Source of the DNA: Ensifer adhaerens
GTDB lineage: Bacteria; Pseudomonadota; Alphaproteobacteria; Rhizobiales; Rhizobiaceae
Length of the DNA: 64,000 nt
Direction of reading: 5' to 3'
Assembly: GCF_002007205.1 (NCBI RefSeq)
Contig: NZ_LAZS01000001.1
Coordinates: 248,001 to 312,000, forward strand
Shown here: piece after piece, positions 9,081 to 18,513 of the stretch
Layout: each line of letters opens with the position of its first letter
Numbering within the stretch: the stretch's first letter is position 1
Position numbers and translations under genes: made by a program
Notes under the pieces: generated by a model
The model's input: only the letters and a program-made list of their open reading frames with translations
Databases searched by the model: none
Told to the model about the DNA's origin: nothing

Positions 9081-9114
9081 AATGCCCCGGTAGCGATGCC
9101 GGGGCATTTGTCTT
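9081..9114 (+). terminator. Terminator of the efflux operon
   Basis: A 10-bp perfect stem AATGCCCCGG/CCGGGGCATT with an 8-base loop is followed by TGTCTTT. It starts 24 bases after the pump stop codon. Confidence 0.8.
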
Positions 9115-9342
9115 TGAAGGGCGGCCGCTTTCTCTGCCCTCCTTTTTGCCGGTGACGCAAACGTGAGCACGGTCAGGCGTTTGTAACTGGACGTGGCGGG
9201 GGCCTTGAACAATTCTCTCCCAGCCCCGTGACGCCACCGTTCGGTCGAGCGAAGGCAAAGGCTTCCATTCGCTGTTCAACACCTGCCTGCCCCGCGCCCT
9301 CCAGGTCCGAGGTCAGGCGGCAAGTGAGAGAGGTGAAGGCTG

Positions 9343-10176
9343 ATGCTCCGGTACTTCGTCTACACATTCGCCGCCATATGGCTCATCCACGTCTTCTGGC
9401 CGTCGGTCGCACATGCGCAGCAACAGCCGGCCGCCGCCAGTCAATGCCAGGCAATCGCCAGGGCCCTGCCGCAGGCGACCTTCGCCCGCTTCACGCCGGC
9501 CGCCGCCACGAAACGGCAGACTGCTGTCGGCGAGGTGACGATCAGCTATCTCGGCCACTCCACCTTCCTGATCGAAACGCCCGGCGGCATCTCGATCGCG
9601 ACGGACTACAATGGCTGGTTCGCGCCGTCTTCGCCGCCAACGGTCGCGACGATGAACAAGGCGCATGCGAGCCATTACACGCTGACGCCCGACCCGGCGA
9701 TCGAGAATGTGCTGCATGGCTGGGGCGATAACGGCAGACCCGCCCGCCACGACCTCGTGGTGGGGGACGCTTACATTCGCAACGTCACCACCGATATCCG
9801 CGCCGGCGGCGCGGCGATGGAGCACGACGGCAACTCGATCTTCATCTTCGAGGTGGCGGACCTTTGTGTTGGACATCTCGGGCATCTTCATCACGAGCTC
9901 GACGACAGCCACTATCGCCAGATCGGCAGGCTCGACGTCTTGATGGTGCCGGTCGATGGCGGCCTGACCATGGGGGCGGAAAGCATGAGCCGTGTCGTCA
10001 GCCGGCTGCGCTCATCGCTGATCCTGCCGATGCACCGGCGCGGCCCGCCGATCGACGCCTTCCTCGACATGTTCGGTGACGACTACGACAAGCGCTTCGC
10101 AGACAGCGCCAGCATCACCGTATCGTTGCGTTCCTTGCCAAGCAAACCACTGATTTATATTCTGAAGGGCGTCTGA
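9343..10176 (+). CDS. Exported MBL-fold hydrolase, UlaG-like
   Basis: Product of 277 residues. The N-terminus is a signal peptide ending near AHAQQQ, so the protein is probably periplasmic. The body matches UlaG-type metallo-beta-lactamase folds: ISYLGHSTFLIETPGG, the strand with IATDYNGW, then the segment LGHLHHELDD, VLMVPVDGGLTM and a late ILPMHRRG histidine. The canonical HxHxDH motif is not intact: where it is expected the sequence reads NKAHASHYT. Metal binding and catalysis may therefore differ from L-ascorbate-6-phosphate lactonase. Function unknown. Confidence 0.75.
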   Translation: MLRYFVYTFAAIWLIHVFWPSVAHAQQQPAAASQCQAIARALPQATFARFTPAAATKRQTAVGEVTISYLGHSTFLIETPGGISIATDYNGWFAPSSPPTVATMNKAHASHYTLTPDPAIENVLHGWGDNGRPARHDLVVGDAYIRNVTTDIRAGGAAMEHDGNSIFIFEVADLCVGHLGHLHHELDDSHYRQIGRLDVLMVPVDGGLTMGAESMSRVVSRLRSSLILPMHRRGPPIDAFLDMFGDDYDKRFADSASITVSLRSLPSKPLIYILKGV

Positions 10177-10295
10177 ACACTAAAACGCGGCGCGATCTTT
10201 CAGATACGCGCTTCACGCTTTCAGTCTTTGATTTGTTGCATGTCGTTATCGCAGAGCCGCGTCGGATTTTGCGCGACATGCTTTAGGATCGCCCG

Positions 10296-10778
10296 ATGAA
10301 GTTGCTTGCGGTTGGCGTTTCGTTTTTCCTCTGCCTTTCGACCCTTGCGGGAGCCGGCGGCGCGCCGCCACCGCGCATGCCGTCTCCCGAGGGGCAACAG
10401 CCGCAAGCAATGCCCGAAACCGCGGCCCAGCGCGCCGGCGAGCAGCAGACGTTCATGATGCCGTCGGGCAATATCGGCTGCGTCTATACGCCAGCCGGCG
10501 GCACGACGATCTACCAGCCTCAGGACGGCGGGCCTGAGCTTTCCTGCGATATCGTCGCGCCACGCTACGTCCGCGCCACCCTCGGCCGTGCCGGGAGTGC
10601 CATGCTCAATCACGCCGTTGGCGACCCGAGCTGCTGCTCGGCCGATGAGGTGCTCGACTATGGGCAAAGCTGGTCGCGCGGACCGTTCTCCTGTGCTTCC
10701 GAGCGCACTGGCCTCTCCTGCCGTCGCGATGACGGGCACGGCTTCCTCCTGAGCCGGGCGCAGGTGTCGGCCAACTGA
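10296..10778 (+). CDS. Secreted DUF6636-type protein of unknown function
   Basis: Product of 160 residues with a signal peptide (hydrophobic residues 4-18, cleavage near AGA-GG) and a Pro-rich linker to about residue 45. The remainder looks like DUF6636: [14 protein letters not shown], a DxG region and several cysteines (about residues 64, 86, 110, 111, 130, 138) that could form disulfides in the periplasm. No enzymatic motif is recognisable. It stands alone between the MBL-fold gene and yebC, about 120 bases from the former. Confidence 0.65.
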   Translation: MKLLAVGVSFFLCLSTLAGAGGAPPPRMPSPEGQQPQAMPETAAQRAGEQQTFMMPSGNIGCVYTPAGGTTIYQPQDGGPELSCDIVAPRYVRATLGRAGSAMLNHAVGDPSCCSADEVLDYGQSWSRGPFSCASERTGLSCRRDDGHGFLLSRAQVSAN

Positions 10779-10863
10779 AAAGCCGCGCCCCGGCTGGACG
10801 GAAAGCGGCAATAAAACTATAAGGCGCCCCATTCCATTCAAATTCATGCATGCAGAGGGTGCC

Positions 10864-11610
10864 ATGGCTGGCCATTCACAGTTCAAGAACATCATGCACC
10901 GCAAGGGCCGTCAGGATGCGGTGCGCTCGAAAATGTTTTCCAAGCTCGCGCGCGAAATCACGGTTGCCGCCAAGTCCGGTATGCCCGACCCGGCAATGAA
11001 CGCGCGCTTGCGCCTGGCGATCCAGAACGCCAAGGCGCAGTCGATGCCGAAGGACAACATCGAACGGGCGATCAAGAAGGCCTCCGGCGGTGACGCGGAG
11101 AACTACGAAGAAGTGCGCTACGAGGGCTACGGCCCGGGCGGCGTTGCCGTCATCGTCGAAGCTCTGACCGACAACCGTAACCGCACGGCCTCCAACGTGC
11201 GCTCGACCTTCACCAAGGCCGGCGGCGCACTCGGCGAAACCGGTTCGGTTTCCTTCTCCTTCGACCGCGTCGGCGAAATCACCTACAAGCTCTCGGTCGG
11301 CGACGCCGACAAGGTGATGGAAGCGGCGATTGAGGCCGGCGCCGACGACGTGACCACCGACGAGGACGGTCATACGATCATTTGCGGTTTCGAAGCGATC
11401 GGCGATGTTTCCAAGGCGCTCGAGGACACACTCGGCGAAGCCGAAACCGTCAAGGCAATCTGGAAGGCCCAGAACACCGTGCCGGTCGACGAGGAAAAGG
11501 CGCAGTCGCTGATGAAGCTCATCGACATTCTCGAAGACGATGACGACGTTCAGAACGTCTATTCGAACTTCGAAGTATCGGACGAGATCCTGGCGAAGCT
11601 GTCGGCCTGA
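10864..11610 (+). CDS. yebC: YebC/PmpR-family protein
   Basis: Product of 248 residues from ATG 10864, which follows an AGAGGG site; an in-frame ATG at 10846 lacks one. The start [18 protein letters not shown] is the family hallmark, followed by [20 protein letters not shown] and the acidic C-terminal domain. Members have been described as DNA-binding regulators (PmpR) and more recently as factors that relieve ribosome stalling; the sequence alone does not separate these roles. In many bacteria yebC lies just before ruvC, as it nearly does here, with two other genes between. Confidence 0.93.
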   Translation: MAGHSQFKNIMHRKGRQDAVRSKMFSKLAREITVAAKSGMPDPAMNARLRLAIQNAKAQSMPKDNIERAIKKASGGDAENYEEVRYEGYGPGGVAVIVEALTDNRNRTASNVRSTFTKAGGALGETGSVSFSFDRVGEITYKLSVGDADKVMEAAIEAGADDVTTDEDGHTIICGFEAIGDVSKALEDTLGEAETVKAIWKAQNTVPVDEEKAQSLMKLIDILEDDDDVQNVYSNFEVSDEILAKLSA

Positions 11611-11640
11611 TCGGGCGAGCTATCGCTTCGGGGAAATGCA

Positions 11641-11670
11641 CCCGTGTCCGAAAGGGCACGGGTTTTTCTT
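11641..11670 (+). terminator. Strong intrinsic terminator after yebC
   Basis: A 9-bp stem CCCGTGTCC/GGGCACGGG closes a GAAA tetraloop and is followed by TTTTTCTT. The U-run ends only about 10 bases before the start codon of the next gene on the same strand. Confidence 0.88.
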
Positions 11671-11680
11671 TGGATGGCCC

Positions 11681-12310
11681 ATGACCTACGACTTCGCGAT
11701 CTTTGATTTCGACGGCACGCTTGCCGATACGGCGGCGAGCTTCATGGCGGCGTGCAACGCGGCCGCTCGGCGCTATGGCTTCCGCGAACTGTCGGTTGAC
11801 GAGTTCCAGTCGCTGAGAACCATGGGCAGCCGCGAAATCATTGCACACCTCGGCGTGCCCATGTGGAAGTTGCCGCAGATCGCCACCTTCATGCGTCGCG
11901 CCATGGCGGCTGAGGCTGCATCCGTCCGGCTGTTTCCTGGAGCGGCCGAACTGCTCGGGCGGCTGAAGGCTGCCGGTGTCGGGATTGCGATCGTCAGCTC
12001 GAATGCGGAAGAGAGCATTCGAGCCGCACTCGGCGAGGCGGCGGCGATCATCGACCTTTACGAGTGCGGTGCCGCGCTCTTCGGCAAGGCGCAGCATTTC
12101 AGGAAGGCCATCCGTCACTCCGGTTTCGATCCGTCGCGCATCCTGGCGATCGGCGACGAAGCGCGTGATATCGAGGCCGCGCGCAAGGCGGGCGTCGCGG
12201 CCGGCGCTGTCGGATGGGGTTACGCCGACCCGGTCTTCCTGCAAGGGCTCGGGCCGGACCGGTTCTTTTCGCGAATGGATGAGATCGCGCCGGCTTTCGG
12301 CGCAAGCTGA
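11681..12310 (+). CDS. HAD-superfamily phosphatase (phosphoglycolate phosphatase-like)
   Basis: Product of 209 residues starting at MTYDFAIFDFDGTLADT, which places the HAD nucleophile motif (DFDGT) at residues 9-13. Motif II is in GIAIVSSNAEES and motif III/IV in FGKAQHFRKAI and ILAIGDEARDIEAAR. The helical cap between motifs I and II suits subfamily IA enzymes acting on small phosphorylated metabolites. The substrate is not evident. The start sits immediately after the yebC terminator, and the ribosome-binding site is weak (TTTGGA). The convergent oxidoreductase gene ends eight bases downstream. Confidence 0.85.
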   Translation: MTYDFAIFDFDGTLADTAASFMAACNAAARRYGFRELSVDEFQSLRTMGSREIIAHLGVPMWKLPQIATFMRRAMAAEAASVRLFPGAAELLGRLKAAGVGIAIVSSNAEESIRAALGEAAAIIDLYECGAALFGKAQHFRKAIRHSGFDPSRILAIGDEARDIEAARKAGVAAGAVGWGYADPVFLQGLGPDRFFSRMDEIAPAFGAS

Positions 12311-12318
12311 TCTCTTCG

Positions 12319-13320
12319 TCAGGCCGCCTTCGCGAGTTCCTTCCGCGCGTCGGCGAAAAGGCGAAGCGAATGCAGGCGCGCCTCCATGTCGAAGATCGGC
12401 ATGGAGATGATCAGCTCGTCGGCCTTCGTCTCATCCAGGAAGGCCGCGATCTTGCGGCGGATCGTGTCCGGCCCGCCGACGACCGCATACATCATCGAAT
12501 GATCGACGAAGATCTTTTCGTCATAGCTCCAGAGCCCATCCATGGACTTAACCGGCGGCGGGAACCGTCCGCGCGCATTGCGGCGCAGCGCCACGAAGGA
12601 CTGCTGCATCGAGCTGAAGAGGTAGTTCGCTTCCTCGTCCGTGTCGGCGGCGACACCCATCACCCCGACCATGACCTGCGGCTTGGCGAGCGTTTCGGAG
12701 GGGGTGAAGCGCTCGCGATAGATCTCGAGCGCCGAGAGCAGCATGTCTGGCGCGAAGTGCGACGCGAACGCGAAGGGCAGGCCGAGCATGCCGGCGAGAT
12801 GGGCGCTGAAATGGCTGGAGCCGAGCAGCCAGATCGGCACGTTGGTATCGGCGCCGGGAACGGCAATGATCTTCTGGTCCTCGGCCACCGGTCCGAGCAG
12901 CGCCTGGAGTTCGACGACGTCATTCGGGAAGTTGTTGCCGCTCGCCTCCATGTTGCGGCGAAGCGCCTGGGCGGTGCGCATGTCGGTTCCGGGTGCGCGG
13001 CCGAGGCCAAGGTCGATGCGGCCGGGATAAAGGGCGGCGAGCGTGCCGAACTGCTCGGCGATGACGAGCGGCGAGTGGTTCGGCAGCATGATGCCACCGG
13101 AGCCGACGCGGATCGTCTTGGTGGCGGCCGCCACGTGCGAGATCACCAGCGAGGTCGCGGCACTGGCGATGCCCTTCATGCCGTGATGTTCGGCCAGCCA
13201 GAACCTGTTGTAGCCGTTCTCTTCGGCCGCCTGGGCCAGCCGGCGCGAATTCTCCAGCGATTGGGCGACGCTGCCGCCTTCGGTGATCGGGGAAAGATCG
13301 AGGACGGAGAAAGTCGCCAT
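12319..13320 (-). CDS. Luciferase-like (LLM class) flavin-dependent oxidoreductase
   Basis: Product of 333 residues from the ATG at 13320, which has a GAAGG site about nine bases upstream; an ATG at 13335 would add five residues and has no such site. The TIM-barrel pattern of bacterial luciferase-like monooxygenases is clear: [39 protein letters not shown] and [11 protein letters not shown]. Members use reduced FMN (or F420) and O2; the substrate cannot be inferred. It is YhbW-like. Transcribed alone, divergent from ruvC. Confidence 0.87.
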   Translation of the reverse strand: MATFSVLDLSPITEGGSVAQSLENSRRLAQAAEENGYNRFWLAEHHGMKGIASAATSLVISHVAAATKTIRVGSGGIMLPNHSPLVIAEQFGTLAALYPGRIDLGLGRAPGTDMRTAQALRRNMEASGNNFPNDVVELQALLGPVAEDQKIIAVPGADTNVPIWLLGSSHFSAHLAGMLGLPFAFASHFAPDMLLSALEIYRERFTPSETLAKPQVMVGVMGVAADTDEEANYLFSSMQQSFVALRRNARGRFPPPVKSMDGLWSYDEKIFVDHSMMYAVVGGPDTIRRKIAAFLDETKADELIISMPIFDMEARLHSLRLFADARKELAKAA

Positions 13321-13430
13321 GGCAAGGGCCTTCATTGAGAGAAATTGATTGAAGGCTATGTAAGCTCAATTTTCCTCAATCCAAGGGTGATGGCGAAGAA
13401 ATCCTGGCGCCCCGTTTCACCTGTGCGTAT

Positions 13431-13445
13431 GTTTTTGTTTTGTTC
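13431..13445 (+). promoter_or_regulatory. Probable SOS (LexA) box upstream of ruvC
   Basis: GTTT, seven bases, then GTTC matches the alphaproteobacterial LexA site GTTC-N7-GTTC at seven of eight fixed positions. It lies 46 bases before the ruvC start codon. ruv genes are SOS-controlled in many bacteria, so LexA repression is a reasonable inference. Confidence 0.5.
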
Positions 13446-13490
13446 ACTTTTTGCTGGCAGCGTCCGGGCTCTAGTCATAGGGTGAATTTC

Positions 13491-14003
13491 ATGCAGACCA
13501 CGATTCGCATCATCGGCATCGATCCGGGGCTTCGGCGCACCGGCTGGGGCATCATCGAGACGCTTGGCAATTCGCTGCGGTTCGTCGCCTCCGGAACCGT
13601 GACCTCCGATGGCGACATGGACCTCGCCTCCCGGCTCTGTCAGTTGCACGACGGCCTTGCCGAAGTGGTGCACAGCTACCAGCCGCACGAGGCGGCGGTG
13701 GAGCAGACCTTCGTCAACAAGGACGCGACGGCAACGCTGAAGCTCGGACAGGCGCGCGGCATCGCCATGCTGGTGCCGGCACTCGCGGGCCTGAGGGTTG
13801 CCGAATATGCGCCGAACGCGGTCAAGAAGGCTGTGATCGGCGTTGGCCATGGCGAGAAGCAGCAGATCCACATGATGATCAAGGTTCTGATGCCGAAGGT
13901 GGAGTTCAAGGGCAATGACGCGGCGGACGCGCTGGCGATCGCCATCTGCCATGCCCACAACCGCCAATCGGTGACGAGCCGGCTTGCCGCATTGATGGCG
14001 TAG
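13491..14003 (+). CDS. ruvC: Holliday junction resolvase RuvC
   Basis: Product of 170 residues starting [20 protein letters not shown]. The first catalytic Asp is in GIDPG (residue 10), Glu in [10 protein letters not shown] (about residue 70), and the late acidic pair in [15 protein letters not shown]. RuvC is an endonuclease that cuts four-way junctions symmetrically after RuvAB branch migration. The start at 13491 is preceded by GGTGA and fits the family N-terminus; an upstream in-frame extension to 13440 overlaps the promoter region. It leads the ruvC-ruvA-ruvB cluster. Confidence 0.96.
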   Translation: MQTTIRIIGIDPGLRRTGWGIIETLGNSLRFVASGTVTSDGDMDLASRLCQLHDGLAEVVHSYQPHEAAVEQTFVNKDATATLKLGQARGIAMLVPALAGLRVAEYAPNAVKKAVIGVGHGEKQQIHMMIKVLMPKVEFKGNDAADALAIAICHAHNRQSVTSRLAALMA

Positions 14004-14071
14004 TTGCGCCGGACACGATATTTTCCGATGGTCCGGTGACCATCCTGAACTCCCACCGCGAGAGACGCCAC

Positions 14072-14689
14072 ATGATCGGCAAATTGAAGGGTACCATCGA
14101 CGAGATCGGCGAAGATCACGTCGTGCTCGATGTGCACGGCGTCGGCTACGTTGCCTTTTGTTCGGCGCGCACCTTGTCCAGGCTCGGTTCGGCGGGCGAG
14201 GCGGCGATACTCTTCATAGAGACCTATGTGCGCGAGGACCAATTGAAGCTGTTCGGCTTCCTGACGGCGCTGGAACGCGAATGGTTCCGCCTGCTGCAGA
14301 GCGTGCAGGGGGTCGGCTCGAAGGTGGCGCTGGCCGTTCTCTCCACCCTAACGCCGGGCGAGCTTGCCAATGCCATCGCGCTGCAGGACAAGACCTCGGT
14401 GTCGCGCGCCCCGGGCGTTGGCCCCAAGGTGGCGGTGCGTATCGTCACGGAACTGAAGAACAAGGCACCGGCCTTTGCCGGCGAAATGTCGGCGTCGATC
14501 GGGCTCAAACAGGAACTCGGCGAAGGCGTTGCGTCCGCACCGGTTTCGGATGCGGTCTCTGCTCTCACCAATCTCGGCTACTCGCGCGACCAGGCGGCCA
14601 ATGCAGTTGCAGCGGCGCTGAAAAATGGCGGCGAGGGTGGTGACAGCGCCAAGCTCATTCGCCTGGGTCTGAAGGAACTGGCGCGATGA
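14072..14689 (+). CDS. ruvA: Holliday junction DNA helicase subunit RuvA
   Basis: Product of 205 residues starting [20 protein letters not shown], the standard RuvA N-terminal OB fold. Two helix-hairpin-helix segments follow ([14 protein letters not shown] and [17 protein letters not shown]), then the C-terminal domain III ([20 protein letters not shown]) that contacts RuvB. RuvA tetramers hold the Holliday junction and load RuvB rings. It lies 68 bases after ruvC and is probably cotranscribed. Confidence 0.96.
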   Translation: MIGKLKGTIDEIGEDHVVLDVHGVGYVAFCSARTLSRLGSAGEAAILFIETYVREDQLKLFGFLTALEREWFRLLQSVQGVGSKVALAVLSTLTPGELANAIALQDKTSVSRAPGVGPKVAVRIVTELKNKAPAFAGEMSASIGLKQELGEGVASAPVSDAVSALTNLGYSRDQAANAVAAALKNGGEGGDSAKLIRLGLKELAR

Positions 14690-14783
14690 GCGCTTGCCTT
14701 GCGGGAACGCGCAAGGCAGAACGGAACAGGCCGGGCGCGGTGCATGAGCCTGCGCCACGATCGCCACCGATTGGAACGAATGC

Positions 14784-15824
14784 ATGACTGATGCGGCACG
14801 CCTGATAACTCCGGAAAAGCGCGGCGAGGACCTCGACGCGACGATGCGCCCGCAGTCGCTGGACGAGTTTACCGGCCAGGCGGAAGCACGCGCCAACCTG
14901 AAGATCTTCATCGAGGCCGCCAAGAACCGCGGTGAGGCACTCGACCACGTGCTCTTTGTCGGCCCGCCCGGTCTCGGCAAGACGACGCTTGCGCAGATCA
15001 TGGCCAAGGAGCTCGGCGTCAATTTCCGCTCGACCTCCGGTCCTGTTATCGCCAAGGCCGGCGACCTTGCGGCCTTGCTCACCAATCTCGAAGAGCGCGA
15101 CGTGCTCTTCATCGACGAAATCCACCGCCTCAATCCGGCGGTCGAAGAAATCCTCTATCCGGCGATGGAGGATTTCCAGCTCGACCTGATTATCGGCGAA
15201 GGCCCGGCGGCGCGCTCAGTCAAGATCGATCTGTCGAAGTTCACGCTGGTGGCGGCAACCACCCGTCTCGGTCTCTTGACGACGCCGCTTCGCGACCGTT
15301 TCGGCATTCCGGTGCGGCTCAATTTCTACACGGTCGAGGAACTGGAATCGATCGTTCGCCGCGGCGCCCGGCTGATGGGCCTTGGCATGACCGACGACGG
15401 CGCGCGCGAGATCGCGCGCCGCGCCCGCGGCACGCCGCGCATTGCCGGCCGGCTGTTGCGCCGGGTGCGCGATTTCGCCGAAGTGGCGCGCGCCGAAGCG
15501 GTGACGAAGCAAATCGCCGACGAGGCGCTGACCCGGCTTCTCGTCGACAATATGGGGCTCGACCAGCTCGACCGCCGCTATCTCTTCATGATCGCGCAGA
15601 ATTTCGCCGGCGGGCCTGTCGGCATCGAGACGATCGCTGCGGGGCTTTCGGAGCCGCGCGACGCGATCGAAGACATTATCGAGCCCTATCTGATCCAGCA
15701 GGGTTTTATCCAGCGCACGCCGCGCGGCCGCATTTTGACCGCCAATGCCTGGAAACATATCGGCCTCAATCCACCCAAGGAAGTCGAGGCGGCTCAGTTT
15801 CGCCTGACATTAGAGGACGAATAG
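14784..15824 (+). CDS. ruvB: Holliday junction DNA helicase motor RuvB
   Basis: Product of 346 residues. The Walker A segment is [18 protein letters not shown], Walker B is [10 protein letters not shown], sensor I lies in [20 protein letters not shown], and the C-terminal winged-helix domain contains [12 protein letters not shown]. RuvB is the hexameric AAA+ ATPase that drives branch migration with RuvA. About 94 bases separate it from ruvA; the stretch has an imperfect GC-rich stem (CTTGCCTTGCGG/CGCGCAAGGCAG) without a U-run. Its TAG stop directly abuts the GTG start of the next gene. Confidence 0.96.
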   Translation: MTDAARLITPEKRGEDLDATMRPQSLDEFTGQAEARANLKIFIEAAKNRGEALDHVLFVGPPGLGKTTLAQIMAKELGVNFRSTSGPVIAKAGDLAALLTNLEERDVLFIDEIHRLNPAVEEILYPAMEDFQLDLIIGEGPAARSVKIDLSKFTLVAATTRLGLLTTPLRDRFGIPVRLNFYTVEELESIVRRGARLMGLGMTDDGAREIARRARGTPRIAGRLLRRVRDFAEVARAEAVTKQIADEALTRLLVDNMGLDQLDRRYLFMIAQNFAGGPVGIETIAAGLSEPRDAIEDIIEPYLIQQGFIQRTPRGRILTANAWKHIGLNPPKEVEAAQFRLTLEDE

Positions 15825-16727
15825 GTGATCACCCGCCGCGGATTGCTCAAGTTGATCGGCGGCGGGATCGCCAGCATGGCGGCACTCGGCGGCTACGCCT
15901 TTGCCGTAGAGCCGCTGGCCCGCTTGAACGTCACCCGCTACCGCCTGACGCCGCCCGGCTGGACGCCCGGGCTGAAGCTGCGCGTGGTGGCGCTTGCCGA
16001 TATCCATGCCTGCGAGCCCTGGATGCCGGCGAGCCGTATCGCTTCGATCTGCCGCCAGGCCAACGCTCTCGGCGGCGACGTGACGGTGCTGCTCGGCGAC
16101 TATGCCGCCGGCATGAATCTCGTCACCAGCTACGTGCATTCCAGCGAATGGTCGAAGGCGCTTGCGACGCTGAGCGCCCCGCTCGGCGTCCATGCCGTCA
16201 TGGGCAACCACGACTGGTGGGAGGATAAGACCGCGCAGCGAAACGGCGGCGGTCCAACCTTCGGACACAAGGCGCTCCAGGATGTCGGCATCAACGTCTA
16301 CAGCAACCGTGCCGCCCGGTTCGAGAAGGAAGGTCAGGGCTTCTGGATTGCCGGCCTTGAAGATCAGCTTGCGCTGTTGCCGGGCAAAAAATGGAAGCGC
16401 CGGCACATGGGGGGCCTGGACGATCTCGACGGCACGCTGGCGCAGGTCAGCGATGGCGATCCCGTCATCCTCCTGGCGCATGAACCGGATGTCTTTCCGC
16501 GCGTTCCCTCGCGCGTGGCCCTGACGCTATCGGGCCATACCCATGGCGGTCAGGTGCGGCTTCTCGGCTATGCGCCGGTCGTGCCGTCGCGCTTCGGCGA
16601 CCGCTACGCCTATGGTCATATGGTCGAGAACGACTGCAATCTGATCGTGTCCGGCGGTCTCGGCTGCTCATTGGCGCCGGTTCGCTTCGGCGTGCCGCCG
16701 GAAATCGTCGTGATCGATCTCGGCTAG
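15825..16727 (+). CDS. Tat-type exported metallophosphoesterase, YaeI-like
   Basis: Product of 300 residues from a GTG adjoining the ruvB stop. The N-terminus has a twin-arginine signal (TRRGLLKLIGG) and a hydrophobic core. The calcineurin-like metal motifs follow in order: LADIHACEPW (D-x-H), LLGDYAAG (GD), VMGNHDWWED (GNHD), LLAHEPDVFP and SGHTHGGQVRL (GHTHGGQ). YaeI-type enzymes act on phosphodiester or pyrophosphate bonds at the membrane, and relatives hydrolyse UDP-diacylglucosamine; the substrate here is not known. The abutting start suggests translation coupled to ruvB despite an unrelated role. Confidence 0.87.
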   Translation: MITRRGLLKLIGGGIASMAALGGYAFAVEPLARLNVTRYRLTPPGWTPGLKLRVVALADIHACEPWMPASRIASICRQANALGGDVTVLLGDYAAGMNLVTSYVHSSEWSKALATLSAPLGVHAVMGNHDWWEDKTAQRNGGGPTFGHKALQDVGINVYSNRAARFEKEGQGFWIAGLEDQLALLPGKKWKRRHMGGLDDLDGTLAQVSDGDPVILLAHEPDVFPRVPSRVALTLSGHTHGGQVRLLGYAPVVPSRFGDRYAYGHMVENDCNLIVSGGLGCSLAPVRFGVPPEIVVIDLG

Positions 16728-16753
16728 CGGCAGGCGTGAACATGCCGCCTGCC

Positions 16754-17656
16754 TCACGCGCGGCTGTGACCGCCGATCAACGCCTGGATGGTTGTCTCCA
16801 GCCGATCCGTACCGCCCGGTTGCCAGCCAAGTGCGCGCAGCTTGCCAGTCGACATGACGAGATAGCCCTCCGTCGCGGCGGCCTCCGGCAGTAGATGGGG
16901 GCATTCCGTCAGCGCCTGTACGATCGCCAAAATCTGCCTGGTGTCGAGCAGCAGATCGGAGACGTTGAAGACCTCGCCGCTGACCGTATCCGCATCGGCT
17001 TCGAGCATCAGGCGTACGGCCGCGCCGACGTCGTCGCCGTGAACCTCCGTTCCGATCCGAGGCTCGATTGGCCGCCCTTCAAGGTAGGCTGAAAAAAGCT
17101 CGGCCCATTTGTGTCTCTTGCCGGAACCGGCCGCGCCATAGACCCCGGTCACGCGCAGGCTCGTGGCGCAAAAATCGTCGGTGGCAAGCGCGCGGAGATG
17201 GTTTTCGGCCGCGCGCTTCACTTCGCCATAGAGCGTGTCCGGTTCCGCAAGAGTGGTCTCGTCGATCGTGCCGGCCAACCGGCTGCCGTAGACGGCCCGG
17301 CTCGACAGGAACACGCAGCGTTTGACGCCGGCGGTGCGCGCCGCTTCGAACAGTCGGCAAGAGCCATCGATGTTGGCACGCCGGAAACCGTCGGGATCAT
17401 CGCCTTCGCCGCCGCGATACTTGCCTTCCACATGTTCGAAGGCGGCATGGACAAAACCCTGCATTCCGGCGAAGGCGGCGGTCTGGTCGAGGTTCGGATC
17501 GAGCGCAAGCGGAACGAAGCCGACCGGCTTTGAGAAAAGGCCGGGGGCGGGTGATGTGCGGCCGCCGACTGTAACCTCACAGCCGTTCCGCAGCAGGTGT
17601 TCGACGATGAAGCGGCCAACGAAGCCGGTGCCGCCGGAAACCAGAACCCGGCTCAT
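16754..17656 (-). CDS. sqdC: SqdC-like NAD-dependent epimerase/reductase of the sulfolipid operon
   Basis: Product of 300 residues, an extended short-chain dehydrogenase. It has the Rossmann motif SGGTGFVGRFIVEHLL, a catalytic Tyr-x3-Lys in LYGEVKRAAE, and the sugar-nucleotide epimerase layout. It is the last gene of a three-gene minus-strand operon whose first product is UDP-sulfoquinovose synthase, matching the sqdB-sqdD-sqdC order known in Sinorhizobium. SqdC is required or helpful for sulfoquinovosyl diacylglycerol synthesis, but its exact reaction is not settled. Its ATG overlaps the sqdD stop by four bases. The name rests mainly on context. Confidence 0.8.
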   Translation of the reverse strand: MSRVLVSGGTGFVGRFIVEHLLRNGCEVTVGGRTSPAPGLFSKPVGFVPLALDPNLDQTAAFAGMQGFVHAAFEHVEGKYRGGEGDDPDGFRRANIDGSCRLFEAARTAGVKRCVFLSSRAVYGSRLAGTIDETTLAEPDTLYGEVKRAAENHLRALATDDFCATSLRVTGVYGAAGSGKRHKWAELFSAYLEGRPIEPRIGTEVHGDDVGAAVRLMLEADADTVSGEVFNVSDLLLDTRQILAIVQALTECPHLLPEAAATEGYLVMSTGKLRALGWQPGGTDRLETTIQALIGGHSRA

Positions 17657-18513
17657 GGGCGCGCCGGATTGCCGAGCGACGCGATGTCTGGAATGCTTTG
17701 TCCGGTCAGATAGGCGTGCCAGAGATCGATCAGCGGCCGCAAGGCCTCGGCGCGCGGGTGATCCTTCTCCCAGGGCTTTTCGTACTGGTAGTGCAGCACG
17801 CCGATCGAGCGCCAGTCCCAGAGTTCGGGCAGGTTGAACCAGACATATTGCAGCATGTTCATCGTCACCGGCAGGCCGTGCCAGTCCGGGAAGAACTCTT
17901 GAAGAAAGGTCTGGTCGGTGCGCGGCCAGAAGGCGTCCGGCGCATCGAGACGGGTGAGCATCGTGTCGAATGTCGCCAATGACGGTTCGGCGACGAAGAC
18001 GCCGGAATTCAGCCGATGAAAGTCCGCAAGGCTTTCGTAGACATTGGGCGCCGCTGAGAATTCCGGATAGGCAAACAGCCGGTCGATGTTCTTGAGCACG
18101 ATCGCGTCGGCGTCGATGAAGGCGCAGCGCCGATATTCGGTGAGCTGCCAGAGCCGGAGCTTGCAGAAGTTGTCGAGCGGCGAGTGGAAGCCCGGCTTGC
18201 GGCCCTTGGTGAAGGGCGCCTTGCCGTGCACGTTGCGCCGGGCGTGGCGCGCGTTGAAGGCCTCGGAAAGCGGAAGGAGATCTGTCTCGGCGAGGCGGCA
18301 GCCGAATTCCGCAAGCGGCGACAGCGCTTCGAGCGATACGCCGCCGGTATGAAGCACGACGATATCCGCCCTGGTATCCGTGAGGCGTATGGAGCGCGCC
18401 AGCGCACGGGCGCCGAGCGCATAGTCGGCGTTGGTGACGAGCGTCACGAAGGCATGGTCGGCAGACGGAGGAGAGGAGGGGACAAGCCCCTCCGAAGGAT
18501 CGTTCGATGTCAT
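17653..18513 (-). CDS. sqdD: SqdD-like glycosyltransferase (GT8, glycogenin-like)
   Basis: Product of 286 residues. After a Ser/Pro-rich start, the fold pattern is that of glycogenin-type GT8 enzymes: FVTLVTNADYALGARALARS, then the DxD motif in CAFIDADAIVLKNID, and FHRLNSGVFVAEPS. The conserved HYQYEKPWEKD near the C-terminus is the glycogenin-like KPW block. In sulfolipid synthesis SqdD is thought to transfer sulfoquinovose from UDP-sulfoquinovose to diacylglycerol. It overlaps both neighbours by four bases, so the three genes are a translationally coupled unit. Confidence 0.85.
   Translation of the reverse strand: MTSNDPSEGLVPSSPPSADHAFVTLVTNADYALGARALARSIRLTDTRADIVVLHTGGVSLEALSPLAEFGCRLAETDLLPLSEAFNARHARRNVHGKAPFTKGRKPGFHSPLDNFCKLRLWQLTEYRRCAFIDADAIVLKNIDRLFAYPEFSAAPNVYESLADFHRLNSGVFVAEPSLATFDTMLTRLDAPDAFWPRTDQTFLQEFFPDWHGLPVTMNMLQYVWFNLPELWDWRSIGVLHYQYEKPWEKDHPRAEALRPLIDLWHAYLTGQSIPDIASLGNPARP

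Noticed and set aside
6469-9282. Open frame of 937 codons on the minus strand opposite the RND pump gene
   Set aside because: It mirrors the pump codons, is rich in Arg/His/Asp as antisense frames in GC-rich DNA are, and has no domain or ribosome-binding site.
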